Assembly: GCA_020426325.1 (NCBI GenBank)
Contig: JAGQQG010000027.1
Coordinates: 1-64,000, forward strand
Reading direction: 5' to 3'
Source of the DNA: Planctomycetaceae bacterium
GTDB lineage: Bacteria; Planctomycetota; Planctomycetia; Planctomycetales; Planctomycetaceae
DNA length: 64,000 nucleotides
The translations under genes and the position numbers were made by a program. Below the pieces are notes generated by a model. It did no database searches and was not told the DNA's origin. It saw only the letters and a list, made by a program, of their open reading frames with translations. Shown here one piece after another: positions 42,039 through 50,935 of this stretch; position 1 is the first letter of the stretch; each line of letters opens with the position of its first letter.

Positions 42039-45000
42039 CGGAGAACGATAAGCTGCCACCAATGACACGCCTCGTTGCCATGTTTCTGCGGGGCGATGTC
42101 GCTCTCCTGCTGATCTTGGTTTCACTGATGCTCGGCGCTGCGGCGCTGTACCTCACGCCACGTGAGGAGGAGCCACAGATCGTCGTGCCGATGGCCGATG
42201 TGCTCGTGTCCGCACCCGGATTGTCGGCCCGCGAGGTCGAGCAGCAGGTGACATCGAAGCTGGAGAAATTCCTCTATCAGATCGATGGCGTCGAGTACGT
42301 GTACTCGATGTCGCAACCGGGCCGAGCGATCGTCACTGTACGATTCTACGTCGGAGAGGACCGCGAGGATTCGCTGGTCAAGCTGTATAACAAGCTCAAC
42401 TCAAACAGCGACACGATTCCGGCGTCCGTCTCTGCCTGGGTGGTGAAGCCGATCGAAATTGACGACGTCCCAATCGTGAACGTGACCTTATGGTCCAGGG
42501 AGATTGGCAGGTATGGCGACTTCGAACTCAGAAGAATGGCCGAGCAGATCCAATATGAACTGCAGGCCATTCACGATACCAATCGTGTGACGGTGATCGG
42601 GGGCCGGCCGCGACAAATCCGTGTCGAACTCGATCCGATCCGACTCGCATCACGTGGGACCTCATCGTTGAAGGTGGCGGATGCTCTGAAGGTGAGCAAC
42701 GTCAATTTGCCTGCCGGCACGTTTGATCAACAGAACACGGAATTCCTCCTCGATGCAGGGACATTCTTCAACAGTGAAGAGGACTTGCGAAATGTCGTTG
42801 TAAACGTCGTCGGCGGGCGACCGGTGTATCTGAGAGATGTCGCTGACGTGATCGACGGTCCTGCTGAAGTTGAGAGCTATAGCTGGATCGGTTTTGGGTC
42901 GGCGGCCGATGTAGATTTCCCGAAAGGGTTGGAGAACAAGCCCGTCGACACCAGTGACGCGCAGCAGGACTTGAGTGTCTATCCGGCGGTCCACATTGCT
43001 GTCGCCAAGCAGAAGGGCCGCAACGCGGTCTGGGTCGCTGATGGGGTCCAGCACCGGATGTCAGAACTGGCAGACACGCTTCTGCCGGAGGGCGTCAACT
43101 ATCGCATCACTCGCGACTATGGAGAGACCGCAGACGAGAAGGTGAACGAGTTGGTTGAAGGATTGGCGGTCGCTGTCATCACGGTGATCGGACTGATCGG
43201 ATTTTCGCTCGGCTGGCGAGCGGCCCTCGTCGTCGCCGTCGCCGTCCCCGTCTGCTACAGCCTGACCTTGTTTATCAACCTGATGGTTGGATACACGATC
43301 AATCGTGTGACCATGTTCGCTCTCATCCTCGCGTTGGGGTTGCTCGTTGATGACCCGATTACCGACGTCGAGAATATCGCCCGTTACTTTGGGATGAAGA
43401 AATATCCACCGAAAGAAGCGACGCTGCGCGCAGTTCAGGAGGTGCGGCCCGCATTGATCCTGTCGACACTCGCCATCATCGCGAGCTTTCTCCCGTTGGC
43501 GTTCATCACTGGCATGATGGGACCGTACATGGCTCCGATGGCCCTCAACGTTCCCCTCACGGTGACCATGTCGACGGTGGTCGCATTCGTGATGACGCCG
43601 TGGCTGGCCATGGTCGCCCTCGGTAGTGAGGACGAGTCCCTCGCTGAGGGAGAGGGATATGACATCACCAAAAGACCGCTCTATCACGTGTCGAGGGTTC
43701 TCCTCGGACCGATTCTCGACCGACGCTGGTTGAGTTGGGGTGTGTTGATCCTGATCGCGGTCCTTCTCGGAGCGGCCATGCTGCTCCCCATGTTCCGGGC
43801 GGTCCCCCTCAAGATGCTGCCTTATGACAACAAGAATGAGTTCCAGGTCGTCATCGACATGCCCGAGGGGACGACGCTCGACCGCACCAACGCGGCTGCC
43901 CTCGAAATCGGCAACTACCTCGCCGGGCTCAGCGAGGTTCAGGACTACGAAATCTATGTCGGCGAAGGGTCCCCCATGGACTTCAACGGCATGGTCCGCC
44001 ACTACTTTCTGCGAGAGGAACCTTATCAGGCGGACATCCGGGTCAATCTCGTCGACAAGGACATCCGCGTCCAGCAGTCGCACGAGATCATCCTCCGCAT
44101 CCGTCGCGACATTCAGCAACTGGCGGACGCGGTCGGAGGCAACGTCAAGCTGGTCGAAGTCCCCCCGGGTCCCCCCGTCATCGCGACGATCACTGCTGAA
44201 GTCTACGGTCCCGATGATGCGTCCTATGATGAACTCGGACAGGTCGCGACCGTGGTGGAAGAGCGATTGTTCCGCGAGCCGGGTATCGTCGATGTCGATA
44301 GCAGCCTGGAAGCCGAACAGACGAAGTGGGTGTTCGTCACCGACAAGGCCAAAGCGGCCCTGTCCGGTCTGTCGACGGATGACATTGCACGCACGCTGCA
44401 ACTGGCACTCGATGGTCTGAAGACAACGATCATGCATCAGCCGGATGAGATCAATCCGCTCTGGATTGAGCTGCGCGTGCCTCGTGCCCAGCGCAGCGCG
44501 ATCGACGACCTGCGAGAAATGTATGTGCAAGGTCAGGACGGGCAGATGGTGCAACTCGGAGCCGTCGGTCAGTTCGTGGAAGAAACCCAAGACACCACGA
44601 TCTATCACAAGAACCTCAAACGGCTGGTGTACGTTTACGGAGAAGTCGCAGGTCGCTCTCCCGCGGATGCCATTCTTGACATGCAGTTCGATCGACAGGC
44701 CGAACCCTTGCCGAGCGATGCAACACCACCGGAACCTCGTCCGACCGCCGAACGCACCTGGTGGGCCCCCGGCGGAGGCGACCCGTGGTACATCCCGGAC
44801 GCCTACCACATTCAATGGGCCGGCGAAGGGGAGTGGAAGATCACGCTCGACGTGTTCCGCGACCTCGGCCTGGCCTTTGCAGCTGCGCTGATGGGCATCT
44901 TCGTCATCCTGATGTTCCAGACCGGTTCACGCGTGCTCCCGGTCGTGATCATGCTCGCAATCCCGTTGTCGCTCATCGGCATTATGCCCGGCTTCTGGAT

Positions 45001-45379
45001 TCTCAACGTGATCGTCAATCGTCCGGTCGGCGGTTTCGAGAACCCGGTCTTCTTCACAGCCACAGCCATGATCGGCATGATCGGTCTGGCGGGTATTGTG
45101 GTGCGAAACTCCGTGGTGTTGATCGACTTTATCGACATGGCCCTGAACGAAGGCATGAGCCTCCGCGAAGCCACGATCCAAAGCGTCGCCATCCGTACCC
45201 GCCCAATCCTGTTGACCGCAGGCACCACCCTGCTCGGCAACTGGGTCATCACCCTCGACCCGATCTTCTCCGGCCTCGCCTGGGCCATCATCTTCGGCAT
45301 CCTGACCTCGACCGTTTTCACGCTCGTCGTCATCCCCGTCGTCTACTGGCTGCTCAAACAGCCAACGACGTCTGAGTGA
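42035..45379 (+). CDS. RND-family efflux transporter permease (AcrB/MexF-like)
   Basis: An 1114-residue proton-driven transporter with twelve expected helices in two repeats. The GTG start overlaps the adaptor stop (GTGA), giving coupled translation. The N-terminal helix region (VALLLILVSLMLGAAALYLT) and PREEEPQIVVPMADV are typical. The charged proton-relay motif is in LALGLLVDDPITDVENIAR of helix 4, with two adjacent aspartates, and the helix 10-12 region has GIVVRNSVVLIDFIDMALNE. The periplasmic porter domains are complete. Substrate is unknown: the family contains drug, lipid and heavy-metal pumps, and the sequence reads like the HAE1/NolGHI side rather than the metal type. It is longer than most AcrB proteins by about 60 residues. 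Confidence 0.93.
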   Translation: MTENDKLPPMTRLVAMFLRGDVALLLILVSLMLGAAALYLTPREEEPQIVVPMADVLVSAPGLSAREVEQQVTSKLEKFLYQIDGVEYVYSMSQPGRAIVTVRFYVGEDREDSLVKLYNKLNSNSDTIPASVSAWVVKPIEIDDVPIVNVTLWSREIGRYGDFELRRMAEQIQYELQAIHDTNRVTVIGGRPRQIRVELDPIRLASRGTSSLKVADALKVSNVNLPAGTFDQQNTEFLLDAGTFFNSEEDLRNVVVNVVGGRPVYLRDVADVIDGPAEVESYSWIGFGSAADVDFPKGLENKPVDTSDAQQDLSVYPAVHIAVAKQKGRNAVWVADGVQHRMSELADTLLPEGVNYRITRDYGETADEKVNELVEGLAVAVITVIGLIGFSLGWRAALVVAVAVPVCYSLTLFINLMVGYTINRVTMFALILALGLLVDDPITDVENIARYFGMKKYPPKEATLRAVQEVRPALILSTLAIIASFLPLAFITGMMGPYMAPMALNVPLTVTMSTVVAFVMTPWLAMVALGSEDESLAEGEGYDITKRPLYHVSRVLLGPILDRRWLSWGVLILIAVLLGAAMLLPMFRAVPLKMLPYDNKNEFQVVIDMPEGTTLDRTNAAALEIGNYLAGLSEVQDYEIYVGEGSPMDFNGMVRHYFLREEPYQADIRVNLVDKDIRVQQSHEIILRIRRDIQQLADAVGGNVKLVEVPPGPPVIATITAEVYGPDDASYDELGQVATVVEERLFREPGIVDVDSSLEAEQTKWVFVTDKAKAALSGLSTDDIARTLQLALDGLKTTIMHQPDEINPLWIELRVPRAQRSAIDDLREMYVQGQDGQMVQLGAVGQFVEETQDTTIYHKNLKRLVYVYGEVAGRSPADAILDMQFDRQAEPLPSDATPPEPRPTAERTWWAPGGGDPWYIPDAYHIQWAGEGEWKITLDVFRDLGLAFAAALMGIFVILMFQTGSRVLPVVIMLAIPLSLIGIMPGFWILNVIVNRPVGGFENPVFFTATAMIGMIGLAGIVVRNSVVLIDFIDMALNEGMSLREATIQSVAIRTRPILLTAGTTLLGNWVITLDPIFSGLAWAIIFGILTSTVFTLVVIPVVYWLLKQPTTSE

Positions 45380-45525
45380 CGGCTACAAGAAGAGTTGTCG
45401 TTAAATTGCAGCACTAGCCGAGAAAGCTTTGACAAAGAATCTCCTTGGGATGTGATACACACTCCTGCGATCAGAGAGGACGACCATCCTGGGTGTTCAA
45501 CTGATACGAATTCCTTCTGGCTGGT

Positions 45526-46890
45526 TCATTCGTTCGATCTGGCCTGATCGTCTTCGGATGAGGGCGCAATCCGTTCGGCTTCGTCGTCAGCTGCCTTGCG
45601 ACGTGCTTGCTGGCGGAGACGTGAGTTCTCGTCGGGGAAGATGCCGTCGAGAAATTCGTCGGGGGTCATCTCGTTGTACCGACCGAGATGTTTGTAGATC
45701 GATTCGATCTGTTTGAAGTCCTCGTTGTTTTCCACGAAGTCCTTCACCATTTCGTTCTTCTGAGCGATGATCGGATTCGTCGTCTGCTGCACCTGCCCCT
45801 GTCGGATCTCGTCCAGTGTGAGAGCCTGTCCTGTCAGGGCTTCGGAAAGCGTTCCCAGATAGCTGGCATACATGAACAGGATCGAGAATCCCATCAACGC
45901 TCCGACCGAGAGGAAGATGCCGAAGCCACTGATCTGGCCGATGCGGCGCAGGTTGATTGCTGAGTGCTCCCGGTAATCGTCGGAGAGTCGTCCCAAACTT
46001 TCCGTCAGTTCTCCGGTGAGTTCCCCCGATTGAACGGCCTGGAGGAAATCGTCTGGAAACACCTCCGCTTGTTGCAAGGCGGTGTAGTAGTCCCTGCCTT
46101 GGTCGACTGAGCGTACGATGTCCTGTTCGTGGGATTGATAGAGACGGTTCTGGGTGCTTCGCAGTCCGAGTTGCATCGCCGTTTTGGCGTTCATCCCTGC
46201 GTCAACGGCGGTTCCGAATGCCCAGGCAAACCGAGACAATGCGAGTTCCCTGATTGTGCTGCCGAGCAGCGGAATGGACAGCGCGAGTCTCATCGGCAAA
46301 TTGCCAAACCAGCCCGATCTGATTCCCGTGACAACCAGAAACAACCCGAGAGTTCCCGCCAGCACTGCCCCCCAGAAAAGTACCAGATTTCCCAGCGGCG
46401 ACAGCCCCAGCATGAACACATCGGGAGCCACGAGTCCTGAGATTCTCGTCTCCAAGACATGCAGGACGACAAAGAACACGCTGACCACCGCAGCGGCAGC
46501 AGACAGTTGCAGAAGCGGCCACGTCACTCCCTGCCAGAATGTGCGCTTCATTCGCACGATGGTCCGATAGTGATCAGCCATTTTCAGACACGCCTGATCA
46601 AGCTTGCCGGTCTCCTCCCCAACCCGGACCATCTCAGTCAGTAAAGCCGGGAAACACGGGGCTTCCTTGATCGCCTCAGCCAAAGTCTGTCCAGCCTGCA
46701 ATCGCTCTTGCACGCGCTCGAAGGTGCCGCGAGTCCGCCCTCGCTGGAAACGACATTCATTCTCCCAAGCCTGAGCAATCGGGATCCCAGCCTTCAACGA
46801 TGATCCCAATCGAAAGCAGATCTTTTCGAGATGCGAGGCTGGCAGTTGAGACCCGACCGAAGGTTTCGACACTGTGAGTTCTGTATTCAC
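45526..46890 (-). CDS. Type II secretion system F-family (GspF/PilC-like) protein
   Basis: A 454-residue inner-membrane protein. Two T2SSF domains are visible (about 20-140 and 215-330): SSLKAGIPIAQAWENECRFQ, VRVGEETGKLDQACLKMAD, then DAGMNAKTAMQLGL and VQSGELTGELTESLGRLSDD. Hydrophobic segments lie around 125-150, 165-190 and 305-330. An acidic C-terminal tail of about 110 residues (DEFLDGIFPDENSRLRQQAR and on) is not typical. The protein would act as the membrane platform for a secretion or pilus machine, but no other gsp, pil or tad gene is adjacent. The start is a GTG; a later ATG would delete conserved residues. Confidence 0.88.
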   Translation of the reverse strand: MNTELTVSKPSVGSQLPASHLEKICFRLGSSLKAGIPIAQAWENECRFQRGRTRGTFERVQERLQAGQTLAEAIKEAPCFPALLTEMVRVGEETGKLDQACLKMADHYRTIVRMKRTFWQGVTWPLLQLSAAAAVVSVFFVVLHVLETRISGLVAPDVFMLGLSPLGNLVLFWGAVLAGTLGLFLVVTGIRSGWFGNLPMRLALSIPLLGSTIRELALSRFAWAFGTAVDAGMNAKTAMQLGLRSTQNRLYQSHEQDIVRSVDQGRDYYTALQQAEVFPDDFLQAVQSGELTGELTESLGRLSDDYREHSAINLRRIGQISGFGIFLSVGALMGFSILFMYASYLGTLSEALTGQALTLDEIRQGQVQQTTNPIIAQKNEMVKDFVENNEDFKQIESIYKHLGRYNEMTPDEFLDGIFPDENSRLRQQARRKAADDEAERIAPSSEDDQARSNE

Positions 46891-47276
46891 GACGGCTCTT
46901 GAACGTGAGAGGGTTGCGCAGAAAGAATGTTTACGGAGTCAAATGTCCGCAACAACGAGCACCCGCAACACAATCCTACGCACGCGTCTCCGTGCAAGAA
47001 ACCCGTCAATTGCCACTGCACAGCGGAATGAGTTCTAACAGTTTCGCTCAATGACTGAATTCTACCGGTTAACAACCTTGCGTCACTGTCGTGAGCAGTC
47101 CCATGAATCATGCAATGCGGCGTTAGGTGCGTGAAACGAAAGGGAGCCAAGGAGTCTTCGTCTCCCACGTGCCGTTGTCTTGCCAGGAAGCATCGAATTC
47201 GTACCCAATTGGTTCCTGAGAGCGTGTCAATTAATTGACGAATTGACGAATGAGTGGAACAAGGAGTACGGCTCTG
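46891..47276. other. Intergenic region between secretion gene and IS remnant
   Basis: 386 bases that carry no gene I can support. A short direct repeat AATTGACGAATTGACGAAT lies at about 47230-47251, just outside the left end of the insertion-sequence remnant. The rest contains no recognised promoter or repeat. Confidence 0.5.
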
Positions 47277-47796
47277 GTTTTGGAGACCATTCAGGGAAAG
47301 CGTTGTACTCATGAAACGCGAATTGAAGCCGTGTGGCGGGAAGGATCCCAGCGATTTAACGAACGCACGATGCCAGATCCTGAAGCATCTGATCCCCTCA
47401 CGAATTGGCCTCGGTCGACCGGTAGTGTTTCCGCGGCGCGACGTCTTCAACTCGATCTTCTACGTGTTGCGCAGTGGTTGTCACTGGCCCATGGTTCCCA
47501 AAGATTCCCCTCTGCGGAAACCGTCTTCAAGATCTTCGATCGCTGGCGATTGAATGGCGTCTGGGAACGGATCCACAACACTCTCGGACGCCGTACGCAA
47601 TCGAGGATCGTGGAACGCACGTTCGCCTGGCTGGGCGGCAGCCCCGACACAGCAACGATTACGAACGAAATCCCGCAACCAGCGAATCCGTGATCCAAAT
47701 CGCCATGATCCATCTGATGCACAAACGTCTCGAAACCACAAAGATCATGAATCAGAAAACTGGCTCTGAGGACAGAGACCTGACGCGTTCTAAAAC
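47277..47796 (+). mobile_element. Decayed IS5-like insertion sequence with internal deletion
   Basis: Candidate imperfect terminal inverted repeats at 47277-47295 and 47779-47796 (about 13 of 18 matches with one gap, beginning GTTTT.GA and ending TCAGG) enclose a broken IS5-type transposase. The 520-base size is less than the 800-1000 expected for a complete member. The boundaries are tentative; the transposase core is secure. Confidence 0.5.
47311..47745 (+). pseudogene. IS5-family transposase fragment (two frameshifts and a large deletion)
   Basis: The first frame, from the ATG at 47311, gives the N-terminal transposase block (DLTNARCQILKHLIPSRIG, then DVFNSIFYVLRSGCHWPMVP). Around 47515 the homology moves to another frame (ETVFKIFDRWRLNGVWERIH). 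It then jumps straight to the C-terminal block SRIVERTFAWLG, with loss of about 130 residues that normally contain the first two catalytic aspartates, and a second frameshift near 47635 leads to NDYERNPATSESVIQIAMIH. Only the region around the last catalytic glutamate remains, so the enzyme is dead. A related intact IS elsewhere in the genome could still mobilise it. Confidence 0.85.
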
Positions 47797-48023
47797 TCTT
47801 ACGGCGAACACGGTCATTCGAAGTGAGTCCGGTAAAAGAAGCAAAGAGTGTCATCAGGAATAATATGATGTTTCGACGGAGATGACTTTTCACTGGGCAA
47901 TTGGCATGCGATGTGCGATCAATTGAGAACATGCTCACGATGGTTCGGACAAACCCATTTCGGAGGGCCGAACTGTTGCGAGTCGGTATTACCAAATCAT
48001 CCAAGTTTAACTCAGGTGTCACC

Positions 48024-48383
48024 ATGTCATTTGCCATAAAAGAAACGTTACAAGGGAACATCATCGAGGTCGAGTCCTCCGGCAAGCTCACGAAAGAGGC
48101 GTACGAACGGTTTGTTCCAATCACTGAGGCCAAGATCAAGGAGCATGGCAAGATTCGCATTCTGTTCATCATGAATGACTTTCATGGTTGGACAGCCAGT
48201 GCGGCGTGGGAGGACATCAAGTTCGACCTGCATCACTTCAGCGACATTGAACGGCTGGCAATCGTCGGCGAAACAAAATGGGAAGAGGGGATGGCAGTTT
48301 TCTGCAAACCGTTTACGACGGCTAGGATCAAGTACTTCGATCACGCTGATATCGACAAGGCTCGCGAGTGGATTCGGGAATAA
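48024..48383 (+). CDS. SpoIIAA/STAS-like protein
   Basis: A 119-residue soluble protein of the SpoIIAA-like family. I start it at the ATG at 48024 (MSFAIKETLQGNIIEVESSG) because that matches the family N-terminus; the frame extends back to 47901 without homology. The body has KLTKEAYERFVPITEAKIKE, IRILFIMNDFHGWTASAAWE, a helix-strand alternation, and the terminal KYFDHADIDKAREWI. The phosphorylatable serine of true anti-sigma antagonists is not evident in a conserved position. The family binds lipids or hydrophobic ligands in some cases, and is often with stress genes. A sigma-54-like sequence is at 47902-47918. Confidence 0.85.
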   Translation: MSFAIKETLQGNIIEVESSGKLTKEAYERFVPITEAKIKEHGKIRILFIMNDFHGWTASAAWEDIKFDLHHFSDIERLAIVGETKWEEGMAVFCKPFTTARIKYFDHADIDKAREWIRE

Positions 48384-48403
48384 GCGAACAGAAAACGATC
48401 GTC

Positions 48404-48553
48404 ATGAAACGCAGCCTTCTCATCCAAGTGGCAGCTTTTGTAAGCATCTTGATCCTGTTGAATTTGTTCTTCCATCTGCACATTTCCTTCATCGGCAGTT
48501 TCTTGTTGACGATTGGATTGAGCTTCCTGATGAGCGCCTTCATTAGGACGTGA
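48404..48553 (+). CDS. Small membrane protein, 49 aa
   Basis: A 49-residue open frame, MKRSLLIQVAAFVSILILLN..., with two hydrophobic helices (residues about 4-20 and 24-45) and a short His-containing turn (FHLHISF). It starts 20 bases after the STAS-like stop, on the same strand. No family name is known to me. A clear basic N-terminus, strong hydrophobicity and operon-like spacing argue that it is real; small hydrophobic proteins of this kind often modulate membrane complexes. An alternative upstream start at 48368 overlaps the STAS gene and adds residues unlike a signal. Confidence 0.55.
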   Translation: MKRSLLIQVAAFVSILILLNLFFHLHISFIGSFLLTIGLSFLMSAFIRT

Positions 48554-48645
48554 GTTGCAGTTGAAAGTTGATGAGAGAGAATCACCCGGTTCGGTCTTTG
48601 AAACGAGAGCGTGTACGCCAAACTCAATTGAGTCAGAAGTGAACA

Positions 48646-48705
48646 ATGAAAATGTACAATTATTGCGCATGGTTCTTGTTGGCCTCGCTGGTCGAGCGAG
48701 GTTAA
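48646..48705 (+). other. Interrupted leader peptide of the HEAT-repeat gene (in-frame TAA)
   Basis: From the ATG at 48646 the sequence reads a signal-like MKMYNYCAWFLLASLVERG and then a TAA at 48703-48705. The reading frame then continues open, without another stop, as KESAVRSPKDAGAGESQ into the HEAT-repeat protein whose next ATG is at 48778. The distance 48646 to 48778 is 132 bases, exactly 44 codons. The leader thus looks like the original signal or lipoprotein peptide, disabled by a nonsense mutation or by two compensating indels. Confidence 0.6.
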
Positions 48706-48777
48706 AAGGAGTCCGCTGTCAGGAGTCCAAAAGATGCGGGTGCTGGTGAATCACAGACGGTTGTCGAATCCGACGCG

Positions 48778-49194
48778 ATGGCGACCGTTGAAGCGGCTTT
48801 GAAGGATGGAGATGCGACAGCCGTTCCGACGGCAGTCGACCACGTGAAGCAAATAGGTAACACAGCAGGCTTGGCGAGCCTGCTCCTACAAGGTCTCAGC
48901 AACGACAAAGTTGATGTCCGCGAGACTTGCAGTCAGCAGTTGGTAAACATGGCTCCGGACAATCAGGAAGTCGATGATGCTCTAATGGAGACGGGGCTTA
49001 AGGACCAGGATTCCGTCGTCGGCAAACATGCGGCTGAGGCGCTGGGACGGATTGGTCCTGCCGCAAAAGTTGCTGTCCCGGCATTAGATCAGTTGCAACG
49101 AAACCCGGTTCAAGAGGACGATGTACGAAAAGCTGCTTCATTGGCTTTGGAACAAATCAACAAGGAACTGGAGTCGCCCGCAGACGTACAGTGA
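48778..49194 (+). CDS. HEAT-repeat protein
   Basis: A 138-residue alpha-helical protein of about four HEAT-like repeats (AVDHVKQIGNTAGLASLLLQ, KVDVRETCSQQLVNMAP, SVVGKHAAEALGRIGPAAK, DDVRKAASLALEQINKELE), a fold used for protein binding. The internal ATG at 48778 is the only standard start downstream of an in-frame TAA that breaks the probable leader (see the separate feature), so this may be a truncated, no longer exported version. Its stop overlaps a possible GTG start of the pyruvate-oxidase-type gene by four bases, so the two may be coupled. The binding partner is unknown. Confidence 0.7.
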   Translation: MATVEAALKDGDATAVPTAVDHVKQIGNTAGLASLLLQGLSNDKVDVRETCSQQLVNMAPDNQEVDDALMETGLKDQDSVVGKHAAEALGRIGPAAKVAVPALDQLQRNPVQEDDVRKAASLALEQINKELESPADVQ

Positions 49195-49226
49195 AACCTT
49201 CTTCTTATCACAAGGCATCATTCTCC

Positions 49227-50915
49227 ATGCCCAATCGAACAACCTGTGAAACAATTCTGGAAGTACTGGCCCAATGCGAAGTGAGACAGATATTCGGCGT
49301 TGTTGGAGATGCGATCAATCCGCTCGTGGATGCAATCCGGCGTGACGATCGGTTTGAGTGGTTGCACGTGCGACACGAAGAGGCGGGAGCATTCGCAGCC
49401 AGCGCGCAGGCGAAACTCACGGGTAAGCTCGCTGTCTGTGCCGGGACAGTCGGCCCCGGAGCCATTCATCTGTTGAACGGTCTCTACGATGCCAAGAAGG
49501 ACTCTGCCCCTGTACTCGCGATCACTGGACAAGTGCCTCGCTCGGAAGTCGGCAGCGATTATCATCAGGAGGTGAATCTCGATGCCTTATTCAGCGATGT
49601 CTGCGTCTTCAACCAGACACTCAACAGCGTCGACCAACTGCCACGGCTGATTCAACAGGCGGTCGAGACGGCCCTCTCAAGACGAGGCGTTGCTCACTTG
49701 TCGATCCCTGCTGACTTGGGAGCAGCGAGCGTCGAACAACCAAATGAGCTGATGCCCATCGCACGGGCCATGAGTGAGTCGACGCCATCTCTCGAAGAGG
49801 TTGGACGTGCTGCGGAGCTATTGGACAATGCAAAGTCGGTCGCCATTCTGTGTGGCTGCGGGTGCCGAGACGCGACGACGGAGTTACTGACTCTCGCTGA
49901 ACGCTTGCAGGCTCCGATTGTCCACGCTTTACGTGGGAAAGACCTCGTCGCATACGACCATCCACTGTGGATTGGCGGGACAGGCCTGCTCGGTTCCAAG
50001 CCCGGCATGCAGGCGATCGATGAATGTGAGGCCCTGTTGATGGTTGGCACCGACTTCCCTTATCGCGATTGGCTGCCGCACGGGAAGCCGGTCGTTCAAA
50101 TCGACGTCCGAGCGGAACACATCGGAAAACGCTGCCCCGTCACGGTCGGTCTGGTGGGACATGCACGACCGACGCTGGCCGCGATGGCTGATTGCATTTC
50201 GCGGGAGAACGACTCCAAGTTCCTTAAGGACATCCAGGAAAGACACGTTCATTGGGAGCAGTCCATGCATTCGGAGTCGGACATTCATCGCAGTAATGAT
50301 TTGATTCATCCGCAGGCGATCGCCCGCATCGCGAGTGAATTGGCTGACGAAAATGCTGTCTTCTGTGTCGACACCGGAGAGGTCTCCGTCTGGGGGGCAC
50401 GGCATGTGCAAATACGAGGTACACAGCGTATGCTGATGTCGTTCAATCTTGCCTCGATGGCTTTTGCGATGCCCGGTGCTCTGGGGGTGCAGGCCCTCGA
50501 TCGGAGTCGACAAGTCATTTCGCTCTCTGGCGACGGAGGCTTCAGCATGCTGATGGGGGACTTCATCACGGCTTGCAACTTCGACCTGCCGATCAAGGTC
50601 ATTGTGTTTAACAACGGCAAGCTCGGGCTGGTCAAAATGGAGATGGAAGTGGCCGGCTATCCAGAGTACGGCACGGATCTGAAGAATCCCGATTTCGCAG
50701 CGATCGCACGCACATGCGGCGGCGGAGGCATTCGTGTGATTGAGCCGGGACAATTGTACGACGCGATCAAATCGGCCTTCACAACCGCCGGCCCCTTCCT
50801 TGTGGACGTTGTATGCAATGGCGAGGAGTTGACGATGCCTCCCAAGATCGAACTCTCACAGGCGTGGGGATTCAGCCTCTCGAAAATCAGGGAACTGGTT
50901 CTTGCAGTCACTTGA
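49227..50915 (+). CDS. ThDP-dependent pyruvate oxidase / dehydrogenase (PoxB-like)
   Basis: About 562 residues from the ATG at 49227 (MPNRTTCETILEVLAQCEVR), which matches the family N-terminus; a GTG at 49191, overlapping the previous stop, would add 12 residues. HEEAGAFAASAQAKLTGKL carries the catalytic glutamate, and GDGGFSMLMGDFITACNF with later NNGKLG is the ThDP- and Mg-binding motif. The central domain has a Rossmann fold for FAD. Family members decarboxylate pyruvate to acetate with quinone, or to acetyl phosphate with oxygen; which one applies here is not visible, though the membrane-binding C-terminal tail typical of E. coli PoxB appears shortened. It fits the energy and stress theme. 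Confidence 0.9.
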   Translation: MPNRTTCETILEVLAQCEVRQIFGVVGDAINPLVDAIRRDDRFEWLHVRHEEAGAFAASAQAKLTGKLAVCAGTVGPGAIHLLNGLYDAKKDSAPVLAITGQVPRSEVGSDYHQEVNLDALFSDVCVFNQTLNSVDQLPRLIQQAVETALSRRGVAHLSIPADLGAASVEQPNELMPIARAMSESTPSLEEVGRAAELLDNAKSVAILCGCGCRDATTELLTLAERLQAPIVHALRGKDLVAYDHPLWIGGTGLLGSKPGMQAIDECEALLMVGTDFPYRDWLPHGKPVVQIDVRAEHIGKRCPVTVGLVGHARPTLAAMADCISRENDSKFLKDIQERHVHWEQSMHSESDIHRSNDLIHPQAIARIASELADENAVFCVDTGEVSVWGARHVQIRGTQRMLMSFNLASMAFAMPGALGVQALDRSRQVISLSGDGGFSMLMGDFITACNFDLPIKVIVFNNGKLGLVKMEMEVAGYPEYGTDLKNPDFAAIARTCGGGGIRVIEPGQLYDAIKSAFTTAGPFLVDVVCNGEELTMPPKIELSQAWGFSLSKIRELVLAVT

Positions 50916-50935
50916 TCCCGTCGGCCTGAGCCTCG

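Noticed and set aside
43061-44815. Long minus-strand reading frame (584 codons)
   Set aside because: It is exactly antisense to the RND permease, has the Arg/His/Asp-rich make-up of antisense translation and no family features.
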